Shown here: one piece after another, positions 1 through 8,347 of the stretch | How positions within the stretch are numbered: position 1 is the first letter of the stretch | Layout: the number at the start of each line of letters is the position of its first letter | Assembly: GCA_910579535.1 (NCBI GenBank) | Contig: CAJTUR010000010.1 | Location: forward strand, 160 to 44,938 | DNA length: 44,779 nucleotides | Direction of reading: 5' to 3' | Origin: an uncultured Bacilli bacterium | GTDB taxonomy: Bacteria > Bacillota_I > Bacilli_A > RF39 > UBA660 | Made by a program: the position numbers and the translations under genes | The notes under the pieces: model-generated | Database searches by the model: none | Told to the model about the DNA's origin: nothing | The model's input: only the letters and a program-made list of their open reading frames with translations

Positions 1-2
1 AA

Positions 3-12
3 CCCCCCCCCC
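3..12. repeat. Ten-base poly-C tract
   Basis: Ten consecutive C residues stand at the very edge of the window in an otherwise AT-rich sequence. Such a tract could slip during replication or be an assembly edge artefact. Nothing nearby shows that it lies in a gene. Confidence 0.6.
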
Positions 13-132
13 ATTCGTCTTTTTAAATTTCCTCATTTTCTTCTTTCCTTTCTTAAGACTTTTCTATAACCAAATAAAGCGTTTTACCTTATTTGTAATT
101 CAATTATATATCACTTACCATTTTTTAACAAG

Positions 133-159
133 AAAAAAGGAAATAGACCTTCCTTTTTT
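133..159 (-). terminator. Terminator after the ABC permease gene
   Basis: AAAAAAGGAA at 133-142 pairs with TTCCTTTTTT at 150-159 around a seven-base loop. Read on the minus strand it overlaps the permease stop codon and ends in a T-run. The symmetry means it could work in both directions. Confidence 0.75.
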
Positions 160-2746
160 AAATATTATCGTTTCTGATGGTTTCGATAATGTTTTGTTTA
201 TTTATCTTCTTCAAAGAATATTTCATAATTATTCCAATGATAACTAGTACAAATAAAATGGCTAGAAGAATGGCTTTTAATGGGAAGATGTAACCGAATG
301 CTAATCCATCATTAAAGGCTTTGTAGATAAGATATGAACCGATTAATCCTAAAGGGATTCCAAAAAATAAGGCTTTACTTCCATAGAAAATACTTTCTAA
401 TCGAATCATTTTGTTAAATTCTTTTTTAGTCATTCCAATACTTTTTAACATCGCAAATTCTTTGCTTCTTAAATTCATATTGGTCGTAATAGTGTTAAAG
501 ATATTGGTTATACCAATTAAAGTGATGACTGTGATGAAGCCATAAAGAAAGATAGAAATAATTAAAATCATTGATTTTTCTTGTTTAATTTGTTCTTCTA
601 GATTATAGACACTTAATTTTTTAAACACTGTATTTTCTTTTGTCATTTCTTCGATATTTTTTTCTAATTTTTTGGCATCTTCACTTTTAACAAACATTCT
701 TATGTATTGACTTGTAAAATTTTTATTAAAATAGTCATCACTTACAACCAAATATCCTCCCGTATAGTAAATATTCTCTAGTCCCATAGGTTTTTTTGTA
801 ATATTAATGATTTCAATTGAAATTTCTTTTTGATTTTCTATTTTTCCGTCTTTGGAATTGTATTCATGAACTTGACCTGTAATTTTAGTTTTATTTTTTA
901 TGTCGTATAGATCACCAGAATGAAGTTTTTCATTAATGTAGTCTTGGTATTCATCTAGTAGTAATCCTTTGTCTTGATTTTCAGCTACATTCAAATGATT
1001 GGCTTCTAATAAACGATTAAATTCTTCTTGTCCTACACTTATAATGTTTGGTGCTAAATCGTTGTCTTCGTATTGATAAACTTCTTTTATATTTTTACCA
1101 AAATCACTTAAATATTCTTCGCTTTTAAAGGTAAAGTGGGCTTGTTTTTGAATGCTAAATCGTGTTATTAATGAATCTTTACTTACTTGTGTTAAAAGTT
1201 CTTCTTGTTCTTCAGCCTCTAAATCGACATTAGGACTTATTTCTAGGTTATAACTTAAGTCTTTGTAATACATTCCAGCTGCTTTAAAGGCCATATCAAT
1301 AAATGAGGATAAAGAAATGAAGACGAAGACGCTGACTACAATTGATATAACGGTTGTACGATATTTCTTTTTGTTTCTTTTTAAATTTTTGTATGCAATG
1401 ACTCCCCCTGTTTTAAATATTTTATGAATAATTTTTGGTGTTTTTAATTTTTTATTTTTTATTTTAATGTCATCGTTTCCTCTAATGGCATTGATTGGGG
1501 AAATTTTCCCCGCTTTTTTGGCGGTAAATATCACGGATAAGTAAATCGTTAAACTTGCTAGTGCGGTTGATAAAAGGATTCCTGTTATTGGTACATTAAA
1601 AGCAAATTTGATTTCTTCTAATAAATCGCCTAGGATGAGATTTAAGGTAACACATAAAAGAAAGGTGGCTAATGTTCCCGCTAGAATTCCGATTGGGATA
1701 GCGAAAATGCCTAATATTAATCCTTCATATAAAACATTTTTCTTAATTTGTTTGCTTGTTGCTCCAACACTTTTAAACATCCCATAGGCTTTTTTCTTTT
1801 CTGTAATGGAAATAGCAAAACTGTTTCGTATTACAAAAACGCTTGAAATAATGATTATACCAATTACAATGGCTTCAACAGCTCGTAAAGCCCCCATTGC
1901 CATGCTATCTGTGACACCGAGCCATCTTAATAGTTCAGAATTGTAGCTATATTCATATATGTCTTTAGCAATTTCGATGGTTTTGTCATCATAATCTTTG
2001 GCATTTTTATAAAGAATGGCTATATCTTTTTTATCAATATTTTCATTTAAATACGTAATACAAGTATACCCTGGTGCGGAATACCCTTCCACACTGTAAT
2101 TTGGTCTTTTCATAATACCTACAATGGTGTACGTTTTCGTTCTTACTTTTTCAAATTCTTCTTTTTCATAGGTGTATTCTGCTTCATCAAATTCGGTTTC
2201 AGCATTTTCTTGTGTACTGTATGGATTTTTTTGATTTAAATAGTATTTTTTACCCTTTTCCATGATGTAACGATTACCGATGTCTAACGTAATGGTGTCG
2301 TTCATTTTTAAGTCTAGACCTGTATCATTTAAAAAGTGATTGCTAATAATCAGTTCTGAATCATTTGTGGGTAGTCTTCCGCTAGTTAATTTTATAGCCA
2401 TGTTTTTTAATGCTGAGTCATCGTAACTTTTTATAAATAAGAAAGGTTTATTTTCATTTTTAGAGTCTATTTTAGCATAGCCTAAATTACTCATTGTGTA
2501 TAAATCTTTAATGTTACGATTGTCTTTTAAACTTTCAGCTTCTTCTTTATTCATGTCTTTTATCAAAGCATGATAATTTCCATTACTATCAATAGCTTCA
2601 TTCACTAACGTTTTTTGAAAGCTTCCAACCAAACCCGATACACAGACAATTAAGGCCGTTGATAGCATAATTCCAATGATGGTTACAATGGTTCGCTTTT
2701 TATTTAATGTCAAATTCTTTTTGGTTAACTTTTTTAAAACATTCAT
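158..2746 (-). CDS. FtsX-type ABC transporter permease (862 aa)
   Basis: This is a large membrane permease of the FtsX/MacB type, probably an exporter of peptides, lipids or drugs, or a BceB-like resistance pump. One transmembrane helix lies at about residues 18-40, followed by a long extracytoplasmic region. A first FtsX domain (about 285-420) carries a typical 'KSVGATSKQIKKN' loop. A second FtsX domain at the C-terminus (about 735-850) carries the matching 'KSIGMTKKEFNKM' loop. Its ATG overlaps the TGA of the ATPase gene in an ATGA, so the two are translationally coupled subunits of one transporter. The substrate cannot be read from the sequence. No two-component system, which often accompanies BceAB pumps, is in view. 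Confidence 0.9.
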   Translation of the reverse strand: MNVLKKLTKKNLTLNKKRTIVTIIGIMLSTALIVCVSGLVGSFQKTLVNEAIDSNGNYHALIKDMNKEEAESLKDNRNIKDLYTMSNLGYAKIDSKNENKPFLFIKSYDDSALKNMAIKLTSGRLPTNDSELIISNHFLNDTGLDLKMNDTITLDIGNRYIMEKGKKYYLNQKNPYSTQENAETEFDEAEYTYEKEEFEKVRTKTYTIVGIMKRPNYSVEGYSAPGYTCITYLNENIDKKDIAILYKNAKDYDDKTIEIAKDIYEYSYNSELLRWLGVTDSMAMGALRAVEAIVIGIIIISSVFVIRNSFAISITEKKKAYGMFKSVGATSKQIKKNVLYEGLILGIFAIPIGILAGTLATFLLCVTLNLILGDLLEEIKFAFNVPITGILLSTALASLTIYLSVIFTAKKAGKISPINAIRGNDDIKIKNKKLKTPKIIHKIFKTGGVIAYKNLKRNKKKYRTTVISIVVSVFVFISLSSFIDMAFKAAGMYYKDLSYNLEISPNVDLEAEEQEELLTQVSKDSLITRFSIQKQAHFTFKSEEYLSDFGKNIKEVYQYEDNDLAPNIISVGQEEFNRLLEANHLNVAENQDKGLLLDEYQDYINEKLHSGDLYDIKNKTKITGQVHEYNSKDGKIENQKEISIEIINITKKPMGLENIYYTGGYLVVSDDYFNKNFTSQYIRMFVKSEDAKKLEKNIEEMTKENTVFKKLSVYNLEEQIKQEKSMILIISIFLYGFITVITLIGITNIFNTITTNMNLRSKEFAMLKSIGMTKKEFNKMIRLESIFYGSKALFFGIPLGLIGSYLIYKAFNDGLAFGYIFPLKAILLAILFVLVIIGIIMKYSLKKINKQNIIETIRNDNI

Positions 2747-3423
2747 TCGTTTCTTTCATCCTTTATAATTTTTCCATCATCAATTGTGATAACACGATCT
2801 GCGCGAGAAGCAATTTCTAAATCATGGGTGATTATAATTACAGTTTGTTTGTATTTTTTATTTGACATTTTTAAAAGGGTTACAATTTCTTCACTGGCTT
2901 TAGAGTCTAGGTTTCCAGTTGGTTCATCCGCTAGAACAATCGCTGGATGATTAATGATGGCTCTTCCGATACTCACTCTTTGTTGCTGTCCTCCTGATAG
3001 TTCATTTGGCAAGTGATTTTCTCTTTCTTTTAAGTTTAAGACCTCTAATACTTCTTCTAATCTTTCTTTGCTTACATTTTTTCCATCAAGATTACATGGA
3101 AGTAAAATGTTCTCCTTAACATTCAATATTGGAATTAAGTTATAAAATTGATAAATAATGCCAATTTGTCTTCTTCTAAAAATCGCTAAGTTGTCGTCGT
3201 TTAAAGAATAGATGTCTTTGTTGTCAATGTATACTTTTCCACTCGTTGGACGGTCGACTCCTCCAAGTAAATGTAGAAGCGTCGATTTTCCACTTCCGCT
3301 GGCACCAACGATGGCCACAAATTCGCCTTTTTCAACGCTAAAACTGATGTTTTCTAAAGCGTTAACTTTGGTTTCGCCTTTTCCATAGGTTTTAGTTAAA
3401 TTTTCTACTTTTAATATTTCCAT
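2743..3423 (-). CDS. ABC transporter ATP-binding protein (226 aa)
   Basis: This is the ATPase partner of the downstream FtsX-type permease, of the LolD/MacB/BceA class. It has Walker A GASGSGKST (residues 40-48), a Q-loop in 'YQFYNLI', the signature LSGGQQQR, Walker B 'IVLADEPTGNLD' and the switch His in 'ITHDLEIA'. I place the start at the ATG at 3423 (MEILKVENL) because GGAAG lies just upstream and the family begins there. A longer reading frame to 3552 would add a non-homologous leader and overlap the next gene. The stop overlaps the permease start by four bases. Confidence 0.95.
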   Translation of the reverse strand: MEILKVENLTKTYGKGETKVNALENISFSVEKGEFVAIVGASGSGKSTLLHLLGGVDRPTSGKVYIDNKDIYSLNDDNLAIFRRRQIGIIYQFYNLIPILNVKENILLPCNLDGKNVSKERLEEVLEVLNLKERENHLPNELSGGQQQRVSIGRAIINHPAIVLADEPTGNLDSKASEEIVTLLKMSNKKYKQTVIIITHDLEIASRADRVITIDDGKIIKDERNE

Positions 3424-3487
3424 ATTTTTCTTCCTTTCATTTTCAGTATATTCTTCTATTGTGACTTTTAAATGACAAAAAAAAGAG

Positions 3488-3802
3488 TTAAAAAACACTA
3501 CGTATTCTTTCACTCTCGTCCATTTCTTTACCTTTATTTTTATTTTCTTCATTTTTCATTTTAAATTGATCACGATAAAATTTTATTTTTCCTTTATCTT
3601 TAGGGGTAACGCAAGTTACTGTTTGTACAGCATTATTTGCTAAAAGTAGTCGTGCATCTAATAATTCATTAGCTATTCGTTTTAAAAATTCATTATCTGG
3701 ATCTAAAGCTAGTTCCCTAATAATATTATTGACACTTCCAATTATTATTTTATCTATTGCCTCTATGTTTTGCAAAATTGGGTCTAAATTATTATTTTCC
3801 AT
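3488..3802 (-). CDS. Hypothetical protein (104 aa)
   Basis: I do not recognise this gene. It encodes a soluble protein, helical in its first 60 residues and very charged at the C-terminus (many Lys/Glu), with no signal peptide or membrane segment. A clear ribosome binding site (AGGAG, 7 bases before ATG) supports the start. It lies 64 bases upstream of the ABC ATPase start and could be co-transcribed with it, but nothing links it to transport. Confidence 0.7.
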   Translation of the reverse strand: MENNNLDPILQNIEAIDKIIIGSVNNIIRELALDPDNEFLKRIANELLDARLLLANNAVQTVTCVTPKDKGKIKFYRDQFKMKNEENKNKGKEMDESERIRSVF

Positions 3803-3870
3803 TTCAAGTCTCCTATCCTATATTGATAATAGCAAAATTAAGATTAATTTACAAGAAAAACTCATCAATT

Positions 3871-4752
3871 TTATTTATTTTTTCGAGGTAAGATTTGATC
3901 CCCCTCCAGAATTTCGCCAATTAACAAACTCGAATTTGGGTCATGCTTTGTTTGATTGTTTAACACTTCTTTCTCTTTGTAATTGGCATAACAATATTTA
4001 CATAAATGACTACAAGTGTTATAAGCTCCAATATCGACCATTTCTACACAACCGCAATTTCTGGCTTTCCAAAGCTTGTATTTTTTTCCCGTTTTTAGTA
4101 AGGCAAGTTCTTTACTCACACAGGGTTTATTTTCTATATGATATTTTGTTAAATCCACTTGTTCAAAACAAGTTTGAATGGCGACATTGTATTTTTTTCC
4201 AATTTCTCCTAAACTTTTTCCTAATTTTTCATAGTCTTCTTTGTTTAATTCTTTTAAATTTAAATCTTTTGCATGATTTAATACATTTTTATACCTATCC
4301 ACAAAGGAGATAATGATCCCCGCAATCTCATTATGAAGTAAGGTACAAAGTTTTAAAAATGCTTTTTGATGATACGCTATTGTATATTTTTGATTTAATA
4401 AAATGGGGTCGTATCGAACGTACACATTTTCTTTCCCTATTTTTTTGGAGATTTCTTTTATCGCTTTTATTACTTTTTCTTTTTCAATTACATGAGGCTC
4501 GATGTCTTTTTGGTAAGGGGTAAGCGTGATTTGAAAAATTATGGGTTGTTTTATCTCATCTAAAAATGGAATAATGGGTAAAGGATTTTTAGTACAAAAA
4601 ACCATCATGTCTACATCATCAAAATCAATTCGACTTATTTTTTTTGGTACAACAGGGTTTCGAACGTCAACAAATCCTTCTTTGTAGCGTTGGATAAACC
4701 ATGGTGTATAAAAGGCAACAATATCAGTTCTACCACTTATATATAAAATCAT
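3871..4752 (-). CDS. DUF1848 family protein (293 aa)
   Basis: The opening 'MILYISGRTDIVAFYTPWF', the central 'VFCTKNPLPIIPFLDEI' and the C-terminal 'GAYNTCSHLCKYCYANY' are hallmarks of the DUF1848 family. Cysteines cluster near the C-terminus (CGC, then CSHLCKYC), where a metal or Fe-S centre is plausible, and the fold is thought to resemble a radical-SAM barrel. The biochemical role of the family is not established to my knowledge. The ATG follows AAAGGAGAA, a strong ribosome binding site. The tRNA-Gln terminator lies directly upstream. Confidence 0.85.
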   Translation of the reverse strand: MILYISGRTDIVAFYTPWFIQRYKEGFVDVRNPVVPKKISRIDFDDVDMMVFCTKNPLPIIPFLDEIKQPIIFQITLTPYQKDIEPHVIEKEKVIKAIKEISKKIGKENVYVRYDPILLNQKYTIAYHQKAFLKLCTLLHNEIAGIIISFVDRYKNVLNHAKDLNLKELNKEDYEKLGKSLGEIGKKYNVAIQTCFEQVDLTKYHIENKPCVSKELALLKTGKKYKLWKARNCGCVEMVDIGAYNTCSHLCKYCYANYKEKEVLNNQTKHDPNSSLLIGEILEGDQILPRKNK

Positions 4753-4764
4753 ATTTCTCCTTTT

Positions 4765-4785
4765 AAAAAAAGCCTATGAAGGCTT
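4765..4785 (-). terminator. Terminator of tRNA-Gln
   Basis: On the minus strand AAGCCT and AGGCTT (4770-4775 and 4780-4785) form a six-pair stem with a TCAT loop, followed by a run of Ts. It lies eleven bases after the tRNA CCA end. Confidence 0.85.
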
Positions 4786-4795
4786 AAATATCTAT

Positions 4796-4871
4796 TGGCT
4801 ACCCCAGCAGGATTCGAACCTGCGGAATGTCGGAGTCAGAATCCGATGCCTTACCACTTGGCTATGGGGTA
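4796..4871 (-). tRNA. tRNA-Gln (anticodon CUG)
   Basis: A complete cloverleaf can be drawn: seven-pair acceptor stem TACCCCA/TGGGGTA, D arm GCC/GGC, anticodon stem TCGGA/TCCGA around loop TTCTGAC, T arm GCAGG/CCTGC around TTCGAAT, discriminator G and an encoded CCA. The anticodon at positions 34-36 is CTG, which reads CAG. The weak U1-A72 pair and G73 are typical glutamine identity elements. In an AT-rich genome this should be the second glutamine tRNA beside a UUG one elsewhere. Confidence 0.96.
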
Positions 4872-4881
4872 ATAAAAAAAA

Positions 4882-5172
4882 TCATTTTAATTCATTTATT
4901 TTTTGTTTAATCAATAGTTTTAATTCCAGTTTACCTTTTATTTTATTTAATACAAGCAAACTGTCTTGTAACTTACGTTTTAAAGATACAGTGTTGTTTA
5001 TCTCTTCGGCTTTTTTTAAGTAATCGAAATCAGGAATTGGGTTATTTTTTAAAAATTTAATGATGTATTCTTCTATTTCTTTTAGTACGTATTCTTTTAA
5101 TTGATACTCATCCATTTCTGTGATGCCAAAATAGCCCCCTACTAACAAACAAAATTGCTCTTTATTACTCAT
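4882..5172 (-). CDS. Hypothetical protein (96 aa)
   Basis: I do not recognise this small protein. It is Lys/Glu-rich and probably all-helical, with no membrane segment. The ATG is preceded by AGAGGA at good spacing. It sits just upstream of tRNA-Gln on the same strand and may share its transcript. About 170 bases without any recognisable feature separate it from the broken gene to its right. Confidence 0.6.
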   Translation of the reverse strand: MSNKEQFCLLVGGYFGITEMDEYQLKEYVLKEIEEYIIKFLKNNPIPDFDYLKKAEEINNTVSLKRKLQDSLLVLNKIKGKLELKLLIKQKINELK

Positions 5173-5342
5173 TCTTCTTTTCCTCTTTTACTATTATACA
5201 CTATTTTTTTATTTTTTCTATCCTCTTTTTACACCTTGATTCTTCAACAAAAATTTTTCATATTTTTAAAATGATTTATTTTTTACATCTATAATTTTTT
5301 ATAGTTCAACTTTGTATTAGCGAATTAATTTTTTTACCTTTT

Positions 5343-6136
5343 TTATAGGTTTATTTCTAATCCGACTCCGACTTCATTTATGTTTAATCTCTTACCCATT
5401 TCAATTTTAGCTTGAAGGGATACACAATGACAAGGGTATAATAATTTTATTTTAAGTATTGGATTGTTTTTTCTAAACGTTCATTTTTTTCAAATAAATG
5501 AAAATCTCCTATGACTCCATATACTCTTTTTTCTTGACACACTTTTTTAGCGTAATCGATTATATTACAAATCCCACTGTGCGAACACCCAGTTATAATA
5601 AATAACCCTTTATTTCCTTTGTAAACAAGAGCGGAATCATCCATTAAAGTATCTTCAATTTCTTGATTATTTTGGATTGTTTTCCCTATTATGTGTCAGT
5701 TTTCAAAGTTATTGGATGAAGGAATTTCTCCTAAAAATGTTAGATGCTTACTTATTTTTAATGGCTCTTTAGATAAAGTTAAATGACATTTTTTAGATAG
5801 TTCTTCTTTTTTTAAAGGACTTCCTATATCTAAACCTGTTTTATCTTCTTTATAGTCAAAGCAATTTGGATGTGCAATGAGTTCAACTGTTCTCTCTTCT
5901 TTAAAAAAATCTTTTAGTCCTCCTGTGTGGTCATTGTGACCATGAGAAATAATTAATTTGCTTATTTTGCTTAAATCCATGTCCATTTTTTTGGCATTTT
6001 TTAAAAATAATTCTGAATATCCTGTATCAAATATTATTTTTTCTTCTTCGTCTTCAATATAATAGCTGACTGCGGGCTCTCCAAAATAATACTCATCTAT
6101 GAAAGTATTGTTGTCTACTAATACTTTTAATTTCAT
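5343..6136 (-). pseudogene. Broken metallo-beta-lactamase-fold hydrolase
   Basis: The N-terminal 146 residues carry the metallo-beta-lactamase signature SHGHNDHTGG. An in-frame TGA at codon 147 then interrupts the frame, which continues without shift as '..HIIGKTIQNNQ' into 'FIITGCSHSGICNIIDYA' and 'GVIGDFHLF', the second half expected of this family. That stretch ends in a TAA near 5447. The family's C-terminus ('PCHC' and 'NEVGVGLEI') is found in another frame and ends at 5343. The gene therefore has one nonsense codon and one frameshift near an A-rich run. Because other genes use TGA as a stop and TGG for Trp, code reassignment does not rescue it. AGAGGT precedes the ATG. Confidence 0.85.
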
Positions 6137-6152
6137 TTTTTACCTCTTTTCT

Positions 6153-6353
6153 TTATCTTTTTAAAGTGTTTTTTTCATCCTCACTAAATTTCAATGAATC
6201 TATTTGATATTCGTTTTCTTGAATATCATTAGGTAAAGGAAAATCTCTCCAAGAATAAATTAAATCATATAGATCATCTAATGAATAACCTAACTCACAT
6301 CTTTTACCTTTTAATTTTGGATAAAAATATGATTTGTTATGTCTTCTAGCCAT
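6153..6353 (-). CDS. Hypothetical protein (66 aa), divergent from the regulator
   Basis: I do not recognise this short basic and aromatic-rich protein (MARRHNKSYF...). I chose the ATG at 6353 because GAGAGGAGA lies nine bases before it. An in-frame ATG further upstream (6407) lacks a binding site. It is transcribed divergently from the XRE-type regulator gene across a small intergenic region with promoters in both directions, so it may be controlled by that regulator and belong to the decayed element. Confidence 0.6.
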   Translation of the reverse strand: MARRHNKSYFYPKLKGKRCELGYSLDDLYDLIYSWRDFPLPNDIQENEYQIDSLKFSEDEKNTLKR

Positions 6354-6397
6354 ATTTGATTCTCCTCTCTGTTGCAAACCTTTTAGTTCACAATTCA

Positions 6398-6426
6398 AAT
6401 TTATCATTCTAGCTTATCTATGTCAA
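6398..6426 (-). promoter_or_regulatory. Promoter of the 66 aa gene
   Basis: On the minus strand a perfect -35 TTGACA (6421-6426) is followed after 17 bases by TAAATT (6398-6403), a four-of-six match to the -10 box. Confidence 0.5.
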
Positions 6427-6450
6427 CTAAAAAATTAACATTTTTGTTGA
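6422..6450. promoter_or_regulatory. Candidate operator between divergent promoters
   Basis: TCAACTAAAAA and TTTTTGTTGA form an imperfect palindrome with one unpaired base. It overlaps the -35 boxes of both divergent promoters, where a Cro/CI-type repressor would be expected to bind. This is inference from position and symmetry. Confidence 0.4.
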
Positions 6451-6475
6451 GTTTTTACTTTTTTTGAATTATAAT
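6447..6475 (+). promoter_or_regulatory. Promoter of the XRE-type regulator
   Basis: TTGAGT at 6447-6452 and a perfect TATAAT at 6470-6475 are 17 bases apart. The predicted start falls directly before the AAAGGAG ribosome binding site, so the leader is very short. Confidence 0.75.
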
Positions 6476-6498
6476 GTACTTAGAAAGGAGAAATATTT

Positions 6499-7242
6499 TT
6501 GAAAAAAGATATACCTAATATGGATGATATTTTTAATACAGTTTCTGGACAAACTTTAAAATATTACAGAACCCAAAAAGGGTTAAGTTTAGAAGAAGTT
6601 GTAAAAAAAATGAAAGGAAAAATCTCTAGACAATCTTTATATAAGTATGAAAATGGCAAAGCAAGATTAAAAACTGATACTTTTTTTGATATATGTCAAG
6701 CATTAAATTTAGACTCTAAGATATTATTTAAAGAAATTAACATAAAAACTAATATTTTATCAAACAAATTAGTTTCCTCAGAGAATAATGAAAACTTTGC
6801 AGAAGCAATGACAGAATTTTTGATTGGCTTAAGTTATAATAATTTTTTACGTGATAATGATTTACCTCATAATGATTATACTATTTTTGATGAAATGGAA
6901 ATATTATTTGAAAATGTAAAAAACTTATTTTCTGAAGAAGAACAAAAAGATATAAAAAAAATGATAGAAGATAAAAGAAAAGAGCGAAAACAAATTATTG
7001 AAGATAGCAATAAAGAAAATGATAAATCATAACATAATGCAGAAAAACCAAAAATAACAATTATAGAAAGCGAAGAACTAAAAGATATAAATGTATTAAG
7101 AAATAATCTTATCCACTTCTATGATATTTTTAACGAAGCAGTGAACAAATTGGATATACCGAAAGAAGAAAAAGAAAAATATTTCTTGACTAATGAGCAA
7201 ATTGAACAAATGAAAAAAAGTGGAAAATATAAATTTATATAA
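6499..7242 (+). pseudogene. XRE-family regulator with in-frame stop
   Basis: The first 177 codons encode a Cro/CI-type DNA-binding protein: 'LKYYRTQKGLSLEEVVKKM' followed by 'ISRQSLYKYENGKARL' is a clear helix-turn-helix at about residues 20-60. It starts at TTG (6499) behind AAAGGAG. A TAA at 7030-7032 ends the reading frame, but the same frame continues for another 69 codons of similar composition ('AEKPKITIIESEELKDINVL...') to a TAA at 7240-7242. A longer protein of about 247 residues therefore seems to have been cut by one nonsense change. The DNA-binding part may still be made and be functional. The C-terminal part is a helical domain of unknown role. Confidence 0.7.
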
Positions 7243-7307
7243 ACTAACAAACGCGAAAATAAATATAAATTATGAAATGAGGTGTACATAAAAAGGTAAA
7301 ATGGGTA

Positions 7308-7336
7308 TTGACATTATCACTTTTAGCATTTAGAAT
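7308..7336 (+). promoter_or_regulatory. Strong promoter upstream of abiF and its RNA
   Basis: Perfect TTGACA (7308-7313), 17-base spacer and TAGAAT (7331-7336) make a consensus-like sigma-A promoter. Transcription should begin near 7343, only about eight bases before the hairpin at 7351. Confidence 0.85.
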
Positions 7337-7342
7337 GTAATT

Positions 7343-7383
7343 GTGATGTGCTTCAGTATCCCGTGTGGACTGAAGACTTTTTT
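7343..7383 (+). ncRNA. AbiF-associated small RNA, upstream copy
   Basis: Directly after the promoter, CTTCAGT (7351-7357) pairs with ACTGAAG (7369-7375) around the 11-base loop ATCCCGTGTGG, followed by ACTTTTTT (to 7383). This gives a short RNA of about 40 nt ending in an intrinsic terminator seven bases before the abiF ATG. AbiF-family genes are known, as I recall, to carry a small conserved RNA upstream, and such RNAs have been proposed to act as antitoxin or partner. A nearly identical structure lies at the other end of the gene. The RNA role is inferred from structure, position and covariation between the copies. Confidence 0.75.
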
Positions 7384-7390
7384 ATTTATT

Positions 7391-8347
7391 ATGAAAGAAT
7401 TTAAAACTATAAATGAACAAATTGATTTATTAAAAAATCGTGGACTTCAATTCAACGATGAAGTCCTTGCAAATAAATTACTATTAAACAATAATTACTA
7501 TAATATTATAAATGGTTATAAGGAACCTTTTATTACTGCTGGAACAAAGGACAATTTTATAAATCAAGCTACTTTTGAGGAAATATTTGCATTATACGAC
7601 TTTGATAAATCCATTAAGGATATTTTACTTGAACATATTTTAAAAGTAGAAAACAATCTCCGTTCTTTAATCGCATATTATTTTTCAAAATATCATGGAA
7701 ATGATAATTATTTAAAACTAAGTAACTTTGAAGATTTCTCTTCTGTTAATGTCAATCTAGAAACAAAGCAAAACAGGATTAAAGATATTCAAAATTTAAT
7801 TAGTTCAATTAATAAAGAAATTGCAAATACTATAAATTCTAAAGAATACATTAAACATTACATGATAGAATATGGCTTTGTACCACCTTGGGTACTAGTA
7901 AATATTCTTTCCTTTGGTAAACTAAGCAAGTTTTTAGAATTAATGAAACAGAATGAAAGAATAGAAATTTCTAAAAATTTTAATATAACTGAAAATGAAC
8001 TAGTGCAATACACTAAATTATTATCTTATTTTAGAAATTTATGTGCACATGATGACCGGATTTATAATGCTACTCTCCCTAAATTTTTATATATTCCTGA
8101 TAACCAATATCATATAATTTTAAATATTGGAAAAACTGGTACAATGTACACTCATGGAAAGAACGATTTATTTGCGCTTATTATTGCTTTAAAAATTATG
8201 CTATCAGAAACAGACTTTAGAAGATTGTATAACAAAATTTATGGTAGAATTAAAAGTCTAGAAAAGAAATTAGTTGTTATAAAAATAGATGTAATTTTAT
8301 CAAAAATGAACTTTCCAAAAAACTGGAGAGATATAAAAAAGTTCTAA
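7391..8347 (+). CDS. abiF: AbiF/Abi_2-type HEPN protein (318 aa)
   Basis: This is an abortive-infection protein of the Abi_2 (AbiD/AbiF) family, expected to act as a HEPN RNase in phage defence. The N-terminal 'TINEQIDLLKNRGLQF', the central 'VENNLRSLIAYYFSKYHG' and the catalytic HEPN motif RxxxxH, seen as R215-NLCA-H220 followed by 'DDRIYN', are all intact. I place the start at the ATG at 7391. A longer frame from 7343 would read through the hairpin RNA. There is no good ribosome binding site; the hairpin terminator sits immediately upstream, so expression is probably low and depends on read-through. It is the only clearly intact recognisable gene in a decayed element, which suggests it has been kept by selection. 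Related HEPN proteins have been discussed as ancestors of Cas13. Confidence 0.88.
   Translation: MKEFKTINEQIDLLKNRGLQFNDEVLANKLLLNNNYYNIINGYKEPFITAGTKDNFINQATFEEIFALYDFDKSIKDILLEHILKVENNLRSLIAYYFSKYHGNDNYLKLSNFEDFSSVNVNLETKQNRIKDIQNLISSINKEIANTINSKEYIKHYMIEYGFVPPWVLVNILSFGKLSKFLELMKQNERIEISKNFNITENELVQYTKLLSYFRNLCAHDDRIYNATLPKFLYIPDNQYHIILNIGKTGTMYTHGKNDLFALIIALKIMLSETDFRRLYNKIYGRIKSLEKKLVVIKIDVILSKMNFPKNWRDIKKF

Noticed and set aside
2743..3552. Longer ABC ATPase start at 3552
   Set aside because: The added 43 residues are not family-like, overlap the neighbouring gene, and lack the binding site that the ATG at 3423 has.
5447..6136. Reassigned code (TGA as Trp) as an explanation for the interrupted lactamase-fold gene
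   Set aside because: Trp is encoded by TGG in intact genes and TGA ends others, such as the ABC ATPase and the small VirB4 half. A separate frameshift also breaks the gene.
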